Assembly: GCA_032209605.1 (NCBI GenBank)
Contig: JASFXZ010000093.1
Span: 186,001 to 250,000 of the forward strand
Reading direction: 5' to 3'
DNA from: Mactromeris polynyma
Taxonomy: Eukaryota; Mollusca; Bivalvia; Venerida; Mactridae
Length of the DNA: 64,000 nt
In this document: positions 45,871 to 60,469 of the stretch, piece after piece
Position numbering within the stretch: position 1 is the first letter of the stretch
How the letters are laid out: every line of letters starts with the position of its first letter
Notes under the pieces: generated by a model
The model's database searches: none
Seen by the model: the letters and a program-made list of their open reading frames with translations, nothing else
What the model was told of the DNA's origin: nothing
Made by a program: the position numbers and the translations under genes

Positions 45871-48800
45871 GTAAGTTTCAAAGAGAAATATTATTATGAT
45901 ATGTAAATGTATGTCTGTCTTCTTTCGATTACTTTAAATTCATTTAAAATGCGTTACCATAATAAAGAACATGTAATCATTTATTTTTTATTTATCTTTT
46001 TATTTTCCATATTTGTATATTTAATGCTGAATCAATACTATTTCATTCTTGCATACACGTGTCTTATGTGAGGTGTCTGTGGTTGTTTTATTTTCAGATC
46101 ATCGTAACTTTTGTAGCTTTTGATGATCTCATTTATCATTGTAATTATGTTGTATGTATGAACATGTGTAGATGTGCAGATAGGTTTAATGTTGAACACT
46201 TACATAGTTGTTGTTTGAATACCACAATGTATAAAGGTTACAGTCCTGTAGCTTATTTTGATATCTTCATGAAATAAAATATAATTATTTAATTATTATA
46301 TATGTTGTGTATTATTTGTTTTGTACGTATGTGTATGCTTATTCCTATGCTTCAGTCGTTTGTTACGTCTTAATAGACAGATAGTTTATTGCAAATTCAG
46401 TAGGTCAAAGGCCCATGTGAACATAATTACAATACATACACTTTCATATAACAGACATAACTAGCGTCTAGTCTTGTGACACATCTCTTCTTTTACTTTC
46501 TCTACATGTTGTACACATGTGCATGAGCCTGGTCATTCTTTCCTTTATGTTTTCCTTTGTAATATCCTGCGTTTCAACCATACACATCTATATCTCAATA
46601 ATAATGCCACTGTTGTTTCTGACTAAACTCGGTCTTTGTTGTAAGGTAGACTGAATGAAAGAATTGAACAATGTACAATTGAACAATAATACGATCCAGT
46701 CATCGAGGTGGTCTTAATTATAAGTGGTTTTACTTTGTGTCATTTTTAGGCGCTCAAGCGTCTCATTGCTATCATCGTCAAGCGGATGGTCTTCTCGAAG
46801 TTCCGTCATTTGATGAGTAGTATGGCTGATTTTCATATAATTTTCTGTTTGCATTATCTATAATCGTTAGTCGATAATACTGGAGAATCTTATTTGATCC
46901 CGACAAAAAAACTAGATATATATGTATAATTTATGGCTTTTGGACTATTTAGGGTCAATTAATGAGCATGAACTAATACAGAATAGTAAATACATGCTAA
47001 ATAATTCATGTTAATTCAGAGAAAATTGTCACCATAGCAACAGATGGTTTATACAAGTCCATATGTTATAATCCCTGGCCGTTATAAGTACGGCGGCGAG
47101 ATCAATAGGAGATATTTACACATCTGTATAAAACATGACACATATAATAACCTGAAGGTATAAGTCTTGACTGACTGAAATAAGTACATTAATGTTATTA
47201 TAAATGTATAGACACCCACAAAGGACACAATGTCCGAATCCAGACATTCAAATTTTGCGATTTTCTATCGGAAAAAAGTATTATTATATTCATTATCCAT
47301 TAGTGTTTGTGAAACTGTTTGATGTGCAGTTCTTAGGAATTTAAATTCTCTCGAAATGTGTACTTTACGCGGGTTAAATCAACCATTGAGTCTAGTTTAA
47401 TGATTATTAAAAGCCTACTATTGAAATACGTGCTGGAAAGGTATTGAAGAAAATGCTTTTTAAGGAATTGTAGCGGCTTTTCTGCAATAGCTTTTACATA
47501 TTAAACATTTCAAGAGTCTACATCCGACAATAGTGTATCTATTCAAGATATGATATAAACAGATAAAAGTGATATAAAGGGGATAGCAAACCGTGGAGTG
47601 GCTGGACTGAGAAATGTTGGGATTAATATTAGAATGGAATTCGGTTTGAATTGGAGTTTGACATCAGAAAGTAAGTCTGACTGCAGTTTATTTCTTTTCT
47701 TAGAATACGCGTATTTGCATTATTTTTGAAGCCAGTAAATTATAATAAGAACCGTTGTTATATATACATGTGTAGGGTTTTAACGGTGATATTTCAATTT
47801 AACTAATTGCGTGTTGTGTCTGTTAGGGAAACACTATTGAACTTGATACATATTGGAAAAATACGAAGGAATGATAAAGTAAGTTTCATATTACTTAAAT
47901 TTAATTGAATTGTTGTATGTGTTTTTGTCAATTATTATGAATTGCAATAATTCCCGGGATGTTTTGACGTAATGTAGCATCGCTTTCTAATCGAAAATAT
48001 AATTTGGACGATATTTATGTCTAGAATTCACGAGATAATATTATGAAACTTTATTAAAATCTCGACCCTAAGCCGCCGAGTGTATATACAATGCATGCAC
48101 TTCATTATCTCAGAAAATTGGCTTGTTTTGTAATACGTGTCATAGGCAAAATAAGCTTGTTGTCACTTTTGTTCGAAATATCTTTTTTGTGATGATTCAA
48201 ATCGGAAGAATGTGAATAAAGTTGCAGATTACAAACAGCCGATTGTAAAAAAAATCGGAAAGTCGAATGGTGCATTGATCGGTAAAACAAAAATGCTCGA
48301 TAACTTTACAACACCGATATTTGTAAAAGCTCATTGAAGAATGGTGAATTTGAAGTTCATTTGTTCATTTTCCCATCAAATATATGACTTAATAATTGCT
48401 TTAAAGAGAAATAAAACGTCAATATAAAGACAGGAGAATAAAAGCGAACATTGATTTTTGCTGAATGTTTTTATTTCTAATAAATAAGCGGAGTGAAACA
48501 TATAGTAATGAACGTAAAGATTATTTGTTCATAACAAAGTGGAATTTCTGTTACTAAATATGTACTTTGTTGTCGTTTGGGAGTTACTTTTGATATTAGG
48601 ACAGTGTCGCGGAAATGGATTACATATTGGTAACTCGCGGAAATTGATTACAAAATGAATAGCCGTTATCTTGCATTAATGATAATGAATTAAGCTACGG
48701 CTTAGAGGGTGACATATTGACAATAACGGATCTTATCTATTAATTGACTGTCCCTGGAGTACTCGGGGTTTAATCTGGCTTTGTTTCATACTCAGATAGC

Positions 48801-51257
48801 ATCGACATTATTTTATTTTTTGTGACAAGAGCGAAAAAGAACAGATGCTTTCCGATTGTTGCATTTCAATTTGTGATAGCATCGAAATTTATTCACACAC
48901 TTGTTGCAAAAGTGAATTGTCATAAGCTTGCCGATTGTCGCGTTCATGTTGATCGATTTCTGATCCGAATGATAAATCGATGTAGTGAACGACAATTAAC
49001 GGAACTTAACGAAGCGTGACGGAAATCAGATGGGTGTCTTTGCATGTCTGTGAGTTCATGCGGTATATACGGCATGACTAGTTTTTTTCATGACTTTCAC
49101 CTGGGAATTGTACATAAAATATTCACAGAAACTGTGAGATGCAAATGAGATTATTTACGAGGGACGCATATGAGTGTATTGTTACCGTGGAATATATTTA
49201 TGATGAAAAAATATTTTTGGGAAGGAGGGCAATATTTTTACGATTTATTAATTTCGGAATTCCGTAATACTAAAACTGTTACATCTCAGCTATCATAAAA
49301 TTGATCATAAAGCAACAATTATGGATAATTCAGTTAGTTGTAATTCTGTGTGAGCTATTATGATCCTATCTGTATGACTCAGTGAATATGTATTTCAATG
49401 GTTTCTATAGCTTCGGATGTGACGACTGCAATTGTTAATCTAGTAAATTGATCCTTCACTCGTACTCTACTAAATAAGGTTTTGTCAGTGTGCAATTGTT
49501 GTGTTTGCAACACAGAGACGTGCTGGATGATATTGACAACAGTGTGGAAAAAATGTGTGAATGTCTGATTTCTGTTTAAATGCGAGAAATATTTCCGGTG
49601 ACATAATTAATGTCAGGATAATGACAATATTACGTGAAATATTATATATTTATTGATAGAAGACAAATGAACACCCTCGGTGTAATAATTTACATGTACT
49701 GTAAGAATACATGTTGTATATTTGTTTTTACAATGCAAATACATAAAATAGTGTCAATGATATAGTACATGTATCGCTTCTATATATAAAGACATTTCTG
49801 AATATGAATGTATTTGATATCAATGCAGAAGTTCTCAGATGGAAATCTTGTAATCTCGTTATGATTGTGTTTGGTAATTGTAGTGATATTTGTTTCCCAT
49901 TTCGAGGCTTCTTCTGAGAATGCCTTAAAGGCATTGTTTAAAAAGTTTGCATTGTTATTGCTTCATTACTTCAAGAAAACGGATTATTTGCATCTTGAAA
50001 TGGCATCTGGTTACCATGGAAACTAGTGGTTAGTTCATTATTTATAATCTGTCAAACTTTAGAATGTTTTTCAAGTAATTTCTCTCTTTATGACTGTACG
50101 GTAGAAGTACACACGCTCTGTAATATATAGAATTCAGAGTTCGTAAAGATTTTATACCCGATCGAAAAATATCTTCTATCTTTACATATTGTAAATTAAA
50201 AAGAAACTGTTACAATGTATCAGACAAGACGACTTTCTATCAGATATGAAAACAATAAGCATATCCATATCCTACCTTGTAATGTCAAAATTAATGCAGT
50301 GACATTTGTGTTTAATTATTCATAGTGCTAACATATTTGTAACCGAACGTAAACAAGACGGTACATATTTCTTCTTGTCGTCTGCCTCCCATTGTCAACC
50401 GTTTGCACAAATGTGTTAAAAGAAAAAATACAAGAAAGTCAAACAAAAATTGCAGACACAAGGCAGACATTTTGGCGCCATGCAATGACGAGCCATTGCA
50501 ATATATTGTGCGACTTGAAACTTTCCCAAGAACCAAGCAATGTTTCACAAATAAGCTTTAATGTCTAGAAATATTATAAGAAATAGATATACTCTTCAAC
50601 AGCATTGTAGTAAATGGGATTTTCACAATGTCATATCGCAATAGAACGTCTTGTACAATAAAGGGAAAGTGAAAGTACATTAACAAATTAATATACACAT
50701 GTATAGTGTAAACTCTCTAGAACACCAAACCTTGATAGATGCATGGGATGTTGAAGCTCTAGAGGTGTTGACTTGGTAGTGTTGTTGAAAAGAAATAGGT
50801 TTACAAGAGAGTATCGCTCTCGGTGTAAAGGTTGGCTCGAATAGTCATCGTGAAATCGTAAACTTTGGTCATACAATTGCATTCTTTTGCTAGTTGTGCA
50901 GTTGTGAGAGAGGGGTGACGGAGATAGAGAGGGGGAGAGATGGAGGGAAAGGGGGAGAGGGATGGGGAGAGAGGGGATGGAGAGAGAGAGGGGGGAGGGA
51001 GAGATGGAGAGTCTTCTTCACGCCAATACACTTTGCTAATAGACCATTATGATCCATGTTCAAAATAAACTTATAATAGTACTTGTCTCTCTTACTAACA
51101 TGGTAGCTTAATTAACACATACGTAGCTGATACACGGACTTGTATAATTATATTTCCTGCTCAAAGCAATTTGGCGCTATTCCATATATATACAAGCCAT
51201 CATTTTATCATTGTATATCAGAAGTTGGTTAAGATAGTTGGTTATTGAATCTTTCAG
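45871..51257. other. Presumed intron between candidate exons A and B
   Basis: AT-rich. It contains a small MITE-like scrap (46703-46734: GAGGTGGTCTTAATTA.AAGTGGTTTTACT), a possible antisense retroposon 3' end at 46376-46470 ('agtttattgcaaattcagtaggtcaaaggcccatg'), and the purine tract at 50905-51011. No other exon could be supported. Confidence 0.35.
50905..51011 (+). repeat. Purine (GA/GGGA) tract
   Basis: About 107 bp almost entirely of G and A (GAGAGAGG, GGGGGAGAGA and variants), with a few isolated pyrimidines. It is a simple repeat capable of triplex or slipped structures in principle. Confidence 0.85.
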
Positions 51258-51362
51258 TTCCACAACCAATCGACCAGACGGCGGACTATTCAACATTTGA
51301 TATAAAAGAATTCGAAAGTAGTTTCTATCGATGTAGGATCAAGAAGATAGTTACTTTCCAAG
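51258..51362 (+). CDS. Candidate internal coding exon B
   Basis: Acceptor CTTTCAG ends at 51257 and donor GTGAGT begins at 51363. The 105 bases are open in one frame (phase 1 in, phase 1 out): PQPIDQTADYSTFDIKEF, then SSFYRCRIKKIVTFQ. The other two frames contain stops. The mixed, charged composition looks like real protein, but I do not recognise the family. Its phase fits exon A upstream. Confidence 0.5.
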
Positions 51363-52235
51363 GTGAGTAGACGTTTGTTTCCATCATAATCATTGGACGC
51401 TTATCGATTGACACTTGTATGATCCGCTCACCAGGTGTCGTGTCATACTATTCATTCCCGAGCAAATGCATTGTGTCGCCAGCGATCTCTCACGCACACA
51501 CAGATAAAGTTTGATCAAAGGACCCGTAGGGTCATAAGTCTTCGATTGGACATGTTATAAATAAGTAAATCCGCCGCCACTAAAAGTTATTGCAAGAGGA
51601 TTTTCGTCGTCAAAGATAAAAAAAACAAAGGACACAATGGTATCCATCAATCTAATCATTGGTAAAAGTTTCACCTAAAAATGCACAATATAGTAATTAA
51701 TATTAAAGGACTGAAGGTCCTGGGAGGCGCTTCCAAGGCAAGACTGCACGTTTTCCATATCATCGTATTAGAAATTAATACGCGACTATACGGGTAAACT
51801 CATTAGCCGAAAATGATACAAATAATCCAGAAAAGCGGTTTATATCAAAACTCACACCATTCCACAATTGATATATCCCGGAAAATCAGCCGCCAGTAGT
51901 CCCTATACTTATCAAATCTATAATAAAATCAGAGGACATTACCTGTACTATTTTCTTGAGACGATGAATATGGCGGTACTTCGAGTAGACCATCCGGTTG
52001 ACGATGGTAGCAATGAGACGCTAAAGCGCCTCCAAAATGGTTCTTCAAAAGGCAACATAAAACATTATGCTCGGGAGTGAATACGAATGTAATCTCAGAA
52101 TTTTCATGCGGTGTATTTATTGACCACTTACGAACCTTTGAGAATGTTTATTCGATTCATGACATTACGTAATTAGAGCATCACTTAAATATGCGCGAAG
52201 AAGTGACATTGGTTGCGTTAGTCGGAAGAAGAGTA

Positions 52236-52412
52236 CAGTAAAACCTCAATAATACGATCACCCTTGGGTACCTTGAAAACTGGTCTTCTTATTGAGGTGG
52301 TCTCAATATTGAGGTTAAATAAAGAACAAAACACTGGAAATGGACTTGATAATTGTGTTCTTTATTTTGAGGAGGTCTTATTATTGAGGTAGTCGTTCAG
52401 TGAAGTTTTACT
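52236..52412. mobile_element. TA-flanked MITE, 3' base lost
   Basis: TA (52234-52235), CAGTAAAACCTCAATA..., ending GTGAAGTTTTACT without the final G. It carries the family hallmark CACCCTTGGGTACC and inner 'ggtcttattattgag'. Confidence 0.7.
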
Positions 52413-53861
52413 TTTATTCAAAAACTTACCTATGAATATTAAAATAAACATTTGTGATCATTGAAAACTGATTGTCCTTGTTGATACATCTTCTAAAAGG
52501 ATCGTCATAAAAGTTTAAAACTTCGTGAGTGCTTATAATGATTATGATTTACTGCTTTATCACTTTGGTAGGGTCGAACTTTCGTATGATGAAAATTTAT
52601 TCATGACGAAAAGTAGCAGTTTTTACATTGTTACTATTATACAGTTCTGCAAGCTTTTATTACAATGTATTGATATTTCTGTAGATATCGTTTTATGCAA
52701 GAAGTAGACGTAAATATATGAATAAATATGTATACAAAGATTCAATATGCTAACCGGGATAAATAACAAATACTATATCGTGACAGGGATCATTAAATAT
52801 GAATAATTTATCGACTTGAAATAGCGAATGTGATAAAACAAAAATAGCTATAAATGGCGCAATTATGTCAGGCGTTGGTTGATTGAATTCCTTGTACTCG
52901 TGTCTACCACTTACTTCAAAGAGAGTTAATAAATATTTAATTGTGAATAGAATTGACTGACTACGGTATGTTATTGACATCGTAGGGTCAAATCTATAAT
53001 CTCTAAGATCATTATAGTGGTCAATAAAATAGCCTTAGGTCAACTCAAGTAGTTTAATTTGTTTGCCAATATACGAGTTCAGCAATTGTATAAAATCAAA
53101 ATATATAATAATTGTAAAACATTCGGTTTACAAATGTATATGTTCTTTGTAATTATATTTTTATATCAAGAATATTGCTTAATTAATTTAATGCTGACCG
53201 ACATATAATTAGGTGTCAAATTATTAAAAGAAAACTGGAGTACGCGATTGTTTTATAAACATACGTAAGCTCCATGTTGTGCATATTATATCCGGATGAA
53301 GTACCGGCCTAGTTGAGTTCTGTACTATTTCTCCCGAACTGAACGATTTAAGACACACCAAACATAACCAATTAAGAAAATTTGTCGAGAGTGGATATAA
53401 TTATTAGGACATTGCATTTTTAACAATTGAAGCAGTTATCTCCCTTCAATTAGTATTTTCCTTAAACGTCTTTCAAAAAAGCATTAAAAGTCGTTTTATA
53501 CCGTGCCAGTCCGGATAGGACTGAAAAACTATAAAATTATTTTACAACCTAAGGGTGACCTTAAACCATTATACAATTGATTTCATATCTAAATTTTATT
53601 ACTGTATTAATATACCTGTATTGCTTTGTACTTACGTCGCGACTAAACTATTTCAATCTCATAAATCATAGAAAATTGCGACTTAATATTGAAAGGTCGG
53701 TATTAAATTACTATGTTCCCCTCCTCGAGTTAAAGACAACTTATGTTATCGTCGTTTCAAGTTTATTGCCTTTCTCCAACAGTTATTTAGCAACTTTTAA
53801 TGAAAACTTATTTATTTTACATCGATTGTGAAATAAGTTTACAGGCTATATTAATCACTCC

Positions 53862-54012
53862 CGATAGCTGCTACCTAGGTTGCTAACCAGTTCTTGCGCC
53901 TAATTCAGGGATCGTGACGTTCTCGGTTCTGCTTGACTCAAGGCGGGGATTCGAACTCACGACCTTCGGACAAAAGAGTCGGACACTCAATCCCCCGACC
54001 ACTGCACGCCCT
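53862..54012 (-). mobile_element. tRNA-derived SINE, minus strand
   Basis: The tRNA-like head is at the right (reads on minus): GGGCGTGCAGTGGTCGGGGG, an anticodon region around CTCTTTTG (TTT, Lys-like), then the B-box GAGTTCGAATCC. The body continues left to 'ctgctacctaggt'. A worn copy is at 10150-10292. The anticodon stem has a mismatch, so it is not a working tRNA. Confidence 0.55.
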
Positions 54013-57000
54013 TGTTATTTATGCCGTATATACGACAATTCGTTGACCTAATCTGGTTTCCAGGAATTCAACCAATGACTGCCCTCGTCTTCCGCCAGCA
54101 ACTGACAATATCCCCACGTGAATCGGAGGTCAAGAACGAATAAATTCAGTTCTCCATATACATTATGACGAAATAAGAACTTTCGTCTGGAAGGTGTTTG
54201 AGGGTTTCATGCGAGACAAGTTCATACTTTGAGTTGTCATTGTCACAAGGTCCCGTCTAAAGGACCATTTAACTTTTCTTTCACTTACCATTAAATGATC
54301 CCTACACATATACATAATCAGTCCGTTTAATGTGTCACTGTCAATATTAAATTTATTCTACTGCTGTTTAGACTAAATTGTTATAAGTGAATTTAATTGA
54401 ACTTATCATGGTAAGAATCTAGTTGTCAATCATTTTTTCCCCAAAAATTATACAATTGTAAATAAGCGGAAGTGGCACAAATAAGAGAGTTTTCAACAGA
54501 AAGTTATCTTTAATTATCCTTGATTCCGCTTAGTTAAGTCTATTGATCAAATGCCTTTGAACTCAGCCGCGTACTTGGGCGTTTTCATATGCTGCCTTTT
54601 GTTCAGATACCAGTGCATAAAGGACCTTATATTGTATGTACAATGTGTCGTGGAAGATTCTTTTGTGCTCGCAACTTTAATGTTTAATTACTTGGAAAAT
54701 AAGGCTTAATGCCTGCTGGTACAAATATTTAAATATTATGTTTAGCCTTGTGCAATGTTATTGTTTTGTCCGGTTGGATTCCAAATAGTTTAGTTGCTAT
54801 TACGTTACAAACTCATTTTGTCTATGTTTTTCTTGGACATTGATTTTTTAGAAAGTTTCTCTGTCCAACTGGTCTACTGTCTGCTGTCTTCGGACTGTAA
54901 ACAGCAGTTTGTTTCTCATCATCGCGTGTCTATGACACATAACAATTTGTTGTTAAATTGGTGTGTTTGCAATTTTTTCTCCGCCAATTTCTCCAGTTTC
55001 AAAAGCGAACATGTTGATAACATGAGTATCACAACCAATCGCGTATCAATTACTAGTTTGCAGGTGGCGTTCAAATATTTCTGTTTTGCGTGTTATAGGT
55101 GAATCAACCCAGGCATTTCAGGCCTACCCAATCCCCCTATATCAATTTCTCTACAACATAAAACCTTTCCATGTGTGACTAGGCGAATGTCTTTTGTTGA
55201 GCTTTTGTTTTTAAACTAAAAGCGTTTCTTTACAAATCGACATACGATATTGTAAATAACGTATTTATTGAATTTACACTTTGTAAGTAAACACTTGGAC
55301 TACTAACTCTAATGATCTTTCAGTTTAAAATGTTTGCTCAAATTTGACCCAAGAAGATACGTAATAAGGACTTATCTTTTACTGTTATGCGGATTTGATT
55401 TGACCGTATTGAACATATCTACTTGATATATGAGAGGATTAAGTCCAGAATTTACGGTAAGAACTAGACTTTAATGCCTTGTAAGAGTGTTTACTAAGTT
55501 TGTTTATGTGTATCAGCGTAATATACAATGTTAAATGTTTAATAATTCGCTACTTAAACAATTGCGATCTTTGTTCAATATTTCGAATCGTAATAGTAAG
55601 ATTTAATGTTGGTCAGCAAAGCTTTTTTGGAATGCTAAGCTATTTTTAATTGCCTTGTATTACAAGAGATTAGATCTGCTTTGAAAAATGTGCCACAGAC
55701 GTCGCTGTTTGCTATTTGTATATACTGCACAATCTCTCCAGAGAAGCACCCTTTGGGAAACACACATGTTGGCTGTTGTTTTAAGGTTGTTGCTCAAGCT
55801 CATGAGAAGTTACAATATAACTTGTTGTTGTTAAACAATGATTGTTGTTCGAGAGAAGGCCGCCCCGGAGAGGTTGCACTATCCAAGCAAAGTCGGTAAG
55901 TATTGTGATTTAGAGAATGTGTCGAGTGTGTGATTTCTGACTGCATGCAGGTACACCGGGGTTGTGCGATGTATATACGTCGCACTGTGAGTAGACGATC
56001 ATATAACGCTGCGCCACGGGTTATCTCATGTAGTAGTGAGCGTATGGTCTGGTGTCTTAGACAATATACTAGGCATCATATATCGATTTCAAGTACGTTG
56101 AATCTCTTAAAGAGTTTTTCAGCATTCGTTTGCGTACAAGCTAAATGCCAGAAACTATTCAAAATATTTGTTATCACGATAATTATGTTGTGCCAATAAA
56201 AGCCTTGAACGATATGATTATTTCCAAAGATCGAAAAATACATACCCATCAAAATTTCAGTAAAAAGGTGTTCAACAATTCTTACACGGTTATTTGGCCA
56301 GACTCCATCTTAAACATCTATCAATTTGTCCAGCTGTCATGCTTTCTATGGGACACTCTTGAATTTCGGCAAACGTCTTTTGTTGTCACTGTATTGTGTG
56401 ACACAACTTTGAACCTAGACTTACATACTTTACATACATAGAAATCCTTGCCAATGATTAAATGAATGCTTTCAAACAAACACTTGTAGTATTAGAAGAT
56501 TGAGTGTTTAGATACTGTAAGGAATTGTATTATACAATCGAAAGTTTCGTTTAAAATCTTGCGTGTTTGGCCAAGCATTTCTGATGACATGTTTGCCGTG
56601 GTTGAACTGTTTATTTAACATTCCAGCCCCGAGTTACAAACGATGCCTTGATAATGTGGAGATACTTCTAGTCTGAGAACATTCAAAATTGAATCTCACG
56701 ATTTAAGATACATGATCTACCCTACGGGCCATCTGCTTTTCATAGAAACTATTGGAGAGTTGTTCTACTGAAGTTTGAGATAGAAATTAACTTCAGATAG
56801 GAGAATTTTGATACAGTAAGACATCGCCCTTGTTCACTAACGGTCGATTTGGGAATTAGATGAATACGATATACACTTGCATGAGGACCCCTTATAGAGG
56901 GGTTGGACAGCTATAATTGGCACAGAATTATAGAAAAATATTAAAACTTAATGACGTTATTCTTAAAGGAATGTGCACTGACTAAACGAATGTGTCACAA

Positions 57001-57479
57001 TGGATCACTTACCCGGCAATGACTTTGGCAAACGATGATGACTAGATGTTCAGGGAAAAAATAACATACGCAAAGATGACCGTACTGAATTGTGTATAAC
57101 CTTTTTCTGAACAGTAATAGGACAATGCGACCAGTATGTTTTGCTGACAGTTCCAGTGCTGTAATTCGCTATATGATTGTTGTTTCTGTTTATGTTATGA
57201 ATGTGTTTTGTATTTCCCTTTCCCCTATGCAATTCTGTGACTTATTACAGTGTTCAGATTGTTTCCTGCCCATTTTTGGCCTATTGCGGCCAGTTGTCTT
57301 GACTTGTCCTGTGATCTTTTCCATCCATTAATTCCCACCTCCCCTTCCCTTACTGTCCACTTTGATTCTCCTAGTTATTCCTTGTGGTCTGCTGGGCGAT
57401 TCCTTGCGCCTCAGTTCCTTAATATGTGTACCGTTTGACCTCCTTTAGTACCTTATGTTTTGTGGATTGTTGTTTTTCC

Positions 57480-57550
57480 GGAGATCTGCGTGGGGAGGCA
57501 TTGTCTTATGTATATGGCTTTCCCTGTAGTTACGTATTCTCTCTCTTTTT
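57480..57550. repeat. Dispersed repeat end, three copies in window
   Basis: 'gagatctgcgtggggaggcattgtctta' also occurs near 16283-16312 and, more diverged, near 38164-38190. Copies at 38.2 and 57.5 kb continue into 'ttccctgtag...ttattctctctctttt'. Likely the same edge of a retroelement family; the full element was not delimited. Confidence 0.5.
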
Positions 57551-58332
57551 TTTGCACGTTTGTTCCACACATACGTATCGTTTGTTGAAATGTACATGAG
57601 TTACACCGTAGTTTGCAGAAAAATACCACGTATTTTTTATCACCCTCGTATGTCAGACGCTATACAATGAAGTGACACTATATTTTAATAATTAGAACAT
57701 GTAGCATGATACGGGAGTCTCCCATAATATCCTGCTACGTTTATACTCCTTTTTCCCATTCTTTTTATTGAATGTGTTCATTTTTGCCTGTGAACTAACT
57801 ATGAAAATAACGGAGTTCGGTCACACATTAGTGAATTCAATCAAGTTTATTTACTTTATTCCACTTCTTAGTTCAAATTTATTTAAAGATTATATCTCAC
57901 TTGAATCACAGAAAGCTCTTGTCGCCTTCGCTGGTGGTAATTTAGTCCCTGGGGTCTGTGTGAGTTTTAAATTGAAAATATAAACATACGTTAAAATATC
58001 TCAGTGATGATAAAAATAAGACACAACGAGAACGAATCTTTCACAAATGCCTAAAAAATTGAACAAATAAAAATGCATGTATTATGAAATATTTACTTTC
58101 AAAGTAAATTTGTTTCATAACAGATGAACTGTTTCGTTTCTTTGTTCCTTTAAAGATAATAAATCATTTTTTTAATCAACTGAAGACGTTTAAAACGTTT
58201 GCAAAGGTTTGATAGTTTATTTTAAATCTTCAGATCTACCGCTTTAAGTGGTGAACTAGAATGTAACACATATGTTAAGCAAACAAAAGTCAGGGTGGAT
58301 ACACTTGGATTATATTTACATCTGTGTTTTTG

Positions 58333-58400
58333 ATTTATATACAATTTATAAACAATTTATTTACAATTTGTATACATTTATATACAATTTATTTGCAATA
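58333..58400. repeat. AT-rich tandem repeat
   Basis: Imperfect repeats of TTTATATACAAT / TTTATTTACAAT, period about 12 bp. Confidence 0.6.
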
Positions 58401-58477
58401 TATGGCATAAACTATGAAACAGTTCAGTGTTTGATTCACAGTAACTTATGTTTCAACATCAAGAGGTCTATAATAAC

Positions 58478-58870
58478 GTATTGACTGATTCAGTCAGGAG
58501 GGTGCTTAATATGGGTGATATGACATTTTATTCAATGACATGTTACAGTGAAACCTCAACGATACGACCATCATTGGGAACCATATTGAGGTGGTGTCAA
58601 TATCGAGGTATTGCCTGATTTAGTCAGGAGGGTGCTTAATATGGGTGATATGACATTTTATTCAATGACATGTTACAGTTAAACCTCAACGATACGACCA
58701 TCCTTGGGACCCATATTGTGGTGGTGTCAATATCGAGGTATTGTCTGATTCAGTCAGGAGGGTGCTTAATATGGGTGATATGACATTTTATTCAATGACA
58801 TGTTACAGTTAAACCTCAACGATACGACCATCCTTGGGACCCTTATTGGGGTGGTGTCAATATCGAGGTA
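58478..58870. repeat. Three 130-bp tandem copies carrying a MITE left end
   Basis: Units start at 58478, 58608 and 58738. Each holds about 68 bp of unique flank ('cagtcaggagggtgcttaat', 'ttttattcaatgacatgtta') followed by the MITE terminus CAG(T)GAAACCTCAACGA and part of its interior. So the duplicated unit joins host flank and MITE. Confidence 0.85.
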
Positions 58871-58951
58871 TAATAAAGAGCAAAACAGTGAAAATGGACT
58901 TGAAAATTGTGTTCTTAATTTCAAGTTGGTCGTTAGGTTGAGGTTTTACTG
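58546..58951. mobile_element. MITE with triplicated left terminus
   Basis: Left ends at 58546, 58676 and 58806, each preceded by TA. There is one right end, AGGTTTTACTG, at 58941-58951 followed by TA. Only the third left end and the single right end make a complete element (58806-58951). Confidence 0.75.
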
Positions 58952-60469
58952 TACACGTGTTTTACTATTTTGTTGTGTAGTAATACACTAGTATATGTTT
59001 TATGATTACATTTAATTAAGATATCGAACCGGATTTTAAACTCGTGAAAGAAAGTCTGATTCGAAAAATCACTTATCTATTAAATTTATGAAATGTCCTT
59101 TAATATGAGTGTTGCCGTGTAAATGTGAATAATTCTCACACTGGTTCGGACACAATTCGCGTACATTATTGTAACTTCTGCACCGCCTTTCTCTTATCAG
59201 TCCCGATAAATAAATACTTTTTGTATGCAAAATGTTCAACAAATCTGTACACCGGTCGTCTTTTCATCAACAGCTTAAGTTATCAAGTTTAAGACATTTT
59301 AATACACATCTTTTATACCTTTTGATGCTATTTTATCCCGTCGTCACACGTTCGTTCACTGCATCAATAAAATCATATCGGCTTTCGTTGTCACGTGATC
59401 CCGTTAAGCCACAATACGCAATCCAGCACGCAGGTTTTCATGTAATATTCGTTTTATTATTGTCAAAGAAATAAATGTACTCGTATAAAGCAAATGACAG
59501 GTGCGCAGTTAATTTGTACGAGCTGTAGGTGTCTCAACTGTTCAATGTGGTATTTACTATGTGACGGACCTACACAGTGCTCGGATATTGGATATAAATG
59601 AATGATTATGACATATTGCTGCATAAACTCACATATAATCGTTTTCTCATATTCGCTAATATTGGAAATCGCGCGGAGATAGTTTAGTTTCCTATATTCA
59701 TTATTTTATTAGTTTTCTGTAAAAGATTCAGAGGAAAACTATTCTGGTGGATTATAAACATTTGTTTCCAGTTTTAAATGATGAATTTCGATTCAATACG
59801 TAACACTGAATATACTGCACTTATTTGTTTCTCTAGTTTCGAATATAGAAATAATATCGTCTGCTAGAATGTTCACGCGAGAAGTTCTTGCCGAGTGAGA
59901 CTTATTTAGTGATGTTACAATTCTGTTTAGGGAAGAAATAGAATTCTATTTTACCTTACAAGAGACGAAACTGTTATGAATATTTTATACTGAAATGTCG
60001 CGTGAAGAACTGCGGTGGGTTTTCGTTATCGGAAGAATGGGAGCTTTATTACAATTCTAATCAGTCTTGTTATCATGATAAATTGTCATGTTTTAATCGA
60101 CATTTGAATGTATTCTTTGGCGTAAAAATCGATACTGTTTTCGAAGTGACAAGCCTTTAGTTTAAGTTGTTAAAAAGATAAAAGTGGTAAAAGTAAACAC
60201 AGTATTTCTGTGTTTCATTCAGACAGTTCGGATTGTAATGTAACAGCTAATTGGATGCGATTTGGTGAACACAGTGTACTCAGTGACTTGTGTATCGTTA
60301 AAATACACACTCTAAGGATATTATCAGAATGATTCCGAATTATGCAATACCGAACCCTTACATGATTTATGGTTTTCGTTTAAATTTGTGCGTGTGATAA
60401 TATTCTCGTAATTTACTGGATATAGTTTTGCTGTGTATGGAATTACTTATTTAATGATGTCATTATTGT

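Noticed and set aside
55681..55899. 72-codon + frame ending near a GTAAGT donor
   Set aside because: The donor is in phase 2, unlike neighbouring candidate exons, and there is no acceptor or recognised sequence.
59232..59474. 80-codon + frame near 59.3 kb
   Set aside because: No motif, no good splice sites, average composition.
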